This document shows, piece after piece, positions 6,916-7,099 of a DNA stretch of 7,099 bases. A model generated the notes under the pieces. It was not told where the DNA came from. It saw nothing but the letters and a program-made list of their open reading frames with translations, and did not search any database. Position numbers and translations under genes: made by a program. This stretch comes from Tardiphaga sp. (GTDB lineage: Bacteria > Pseudomonadota > Alphaproteobacteria > Rhizobiales > Xanthobacteraceae): positions 1 through 7,099 of the forward strand of contig JAQGJF010000041.1 of the NCBI GenBank assembly GCA_028290765.1. The letters are read 5' to 3'. Position 1 is the first letter of the stretch, and each line of letters starts with the position of its first letter.

Positions 6916-6941
6916 AACATCGAACTATGTTTGTTGGTTCC
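6916..6941 (-). promoter_or_regulatory. EcfG-type (general stress sigma factor) promoter of the DUF1328 gene
   Basis: On the minus strand GGAAC (6941-6937) is followed by 17 bp and TGTT (6919-6916). This is close to the alphaproteobacterial EcfG consensus GGAAC-N16/17-CGTT, with one mismatch in the -10. The start point would fall near 6908, leaving a leader of about 20 nt that just includes the GGAGA site. Assignment to the PhyR-NepR-EcfG stress response is inference from the motif. Confidence 0.55.
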
Positions 6942-7099
6942 GGGGCCGGAAATGAATCGCGCTGGTCGAAACAACATTCATCAAAACAGGCGTTCGAAAA
7001 CCAATCGCTGCGTACGGTTCCGGACAGACCGCCCGAGAGCCCGGCGATATCCTCATCCGCGTACTCGTGTAGGTAGTTACTGCGCGTTGATGGTGCGAT

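Noticed and set aside
7012..7021. Second GGAAC box on the minus strand (7021-7017)
   Set aside because: The nearest GTT-type element is at 15-bp spacing or less and imperfect, and the box at 6941-6937 fits the DUF1328 gene better.
7077..7099. 3' end of another minus-strand gene (reads RTINAQ then TAA at 7079-7077)
   Set aside because: Only six codons are visible, too little to tell from chance. The rest of 6942-7099 holds no supported gene.

Overview
The window looks like ordinary chromosomal DNA from a GC-rich alphaproteobacterium. A Bradyrhizobium/Rhodopseudomonas-type member of the Hyphomicrobiales (Rhizobiales) is my best guess. This rests on strong G/C bias at third codon positions, an SbmA/BacA-family peptide transporter, a DUF1328 mini-membrane protein behind an EcfG-like (GGAAC...GTT) promoter, and the general style of the proteins. 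The taxonomic call is inference; there is no rRNA or other marker gene here. No mobile element, CRISPR array, tRNA or phage gene was found, and all six genes appear intact except the one cut by the left edge.

Left region (1-3748): a multidrug-efflux locus. A large RND (HAE1-type) inner-membrane permease runs on the minus strand and leaves the window before its stop. It is transcribed divergently from a TetR/AcrR-family regulator on the plus strand. The 124-bp gap between them holds two near-identical 16-bp inverted repeats of the form TTACC-N4-GGTAA, 24 bp apart. One lies inside the -35/-10 spacer of the best permease promoter, and the other covers its predicted start site. The simplest reading is that the TetR protein represses the pump, and probably itself, from these operators. 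No membrane-fusion (adaptor) gene lies between regulator and permease, so the adaptor must be downstream of the permease (outside the window) or encoded elsewhere.

Middle region (3779-5898): a two-gene minus-strand operon. The first gene is an SbmA/BacA-type proton-driven peptide transporter lacking an ATPase domain. The second is a YeeZ-like atypical extended SDR protein. Its GTG start overlaps the transporter stop in a GTGA, which suggests translational coupling. The operon converges on tetR.

Right region (5899-7099): a 316-bp divergent intergenic region with a perfect 7-bp-stem hairpin, then a plus-strand AHSA1/SRPBCC-domain protein. It converges, after 19 bp, on a minus-strand gene for a 57-residue DUF1328 membrane protein with a probable general-stress promoter. 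The last ~150 bp hold no gene I can support.

Several long open frames opposite the RND gene are antisense shadows caused by GC-rich codon structure and are not annotated. I see no convincing new biological system. The points most worth a second look are the twin-operator divergent promoter, the permease-first gene order, the sbmA-SDR coupling and the EcfG-type promoter.
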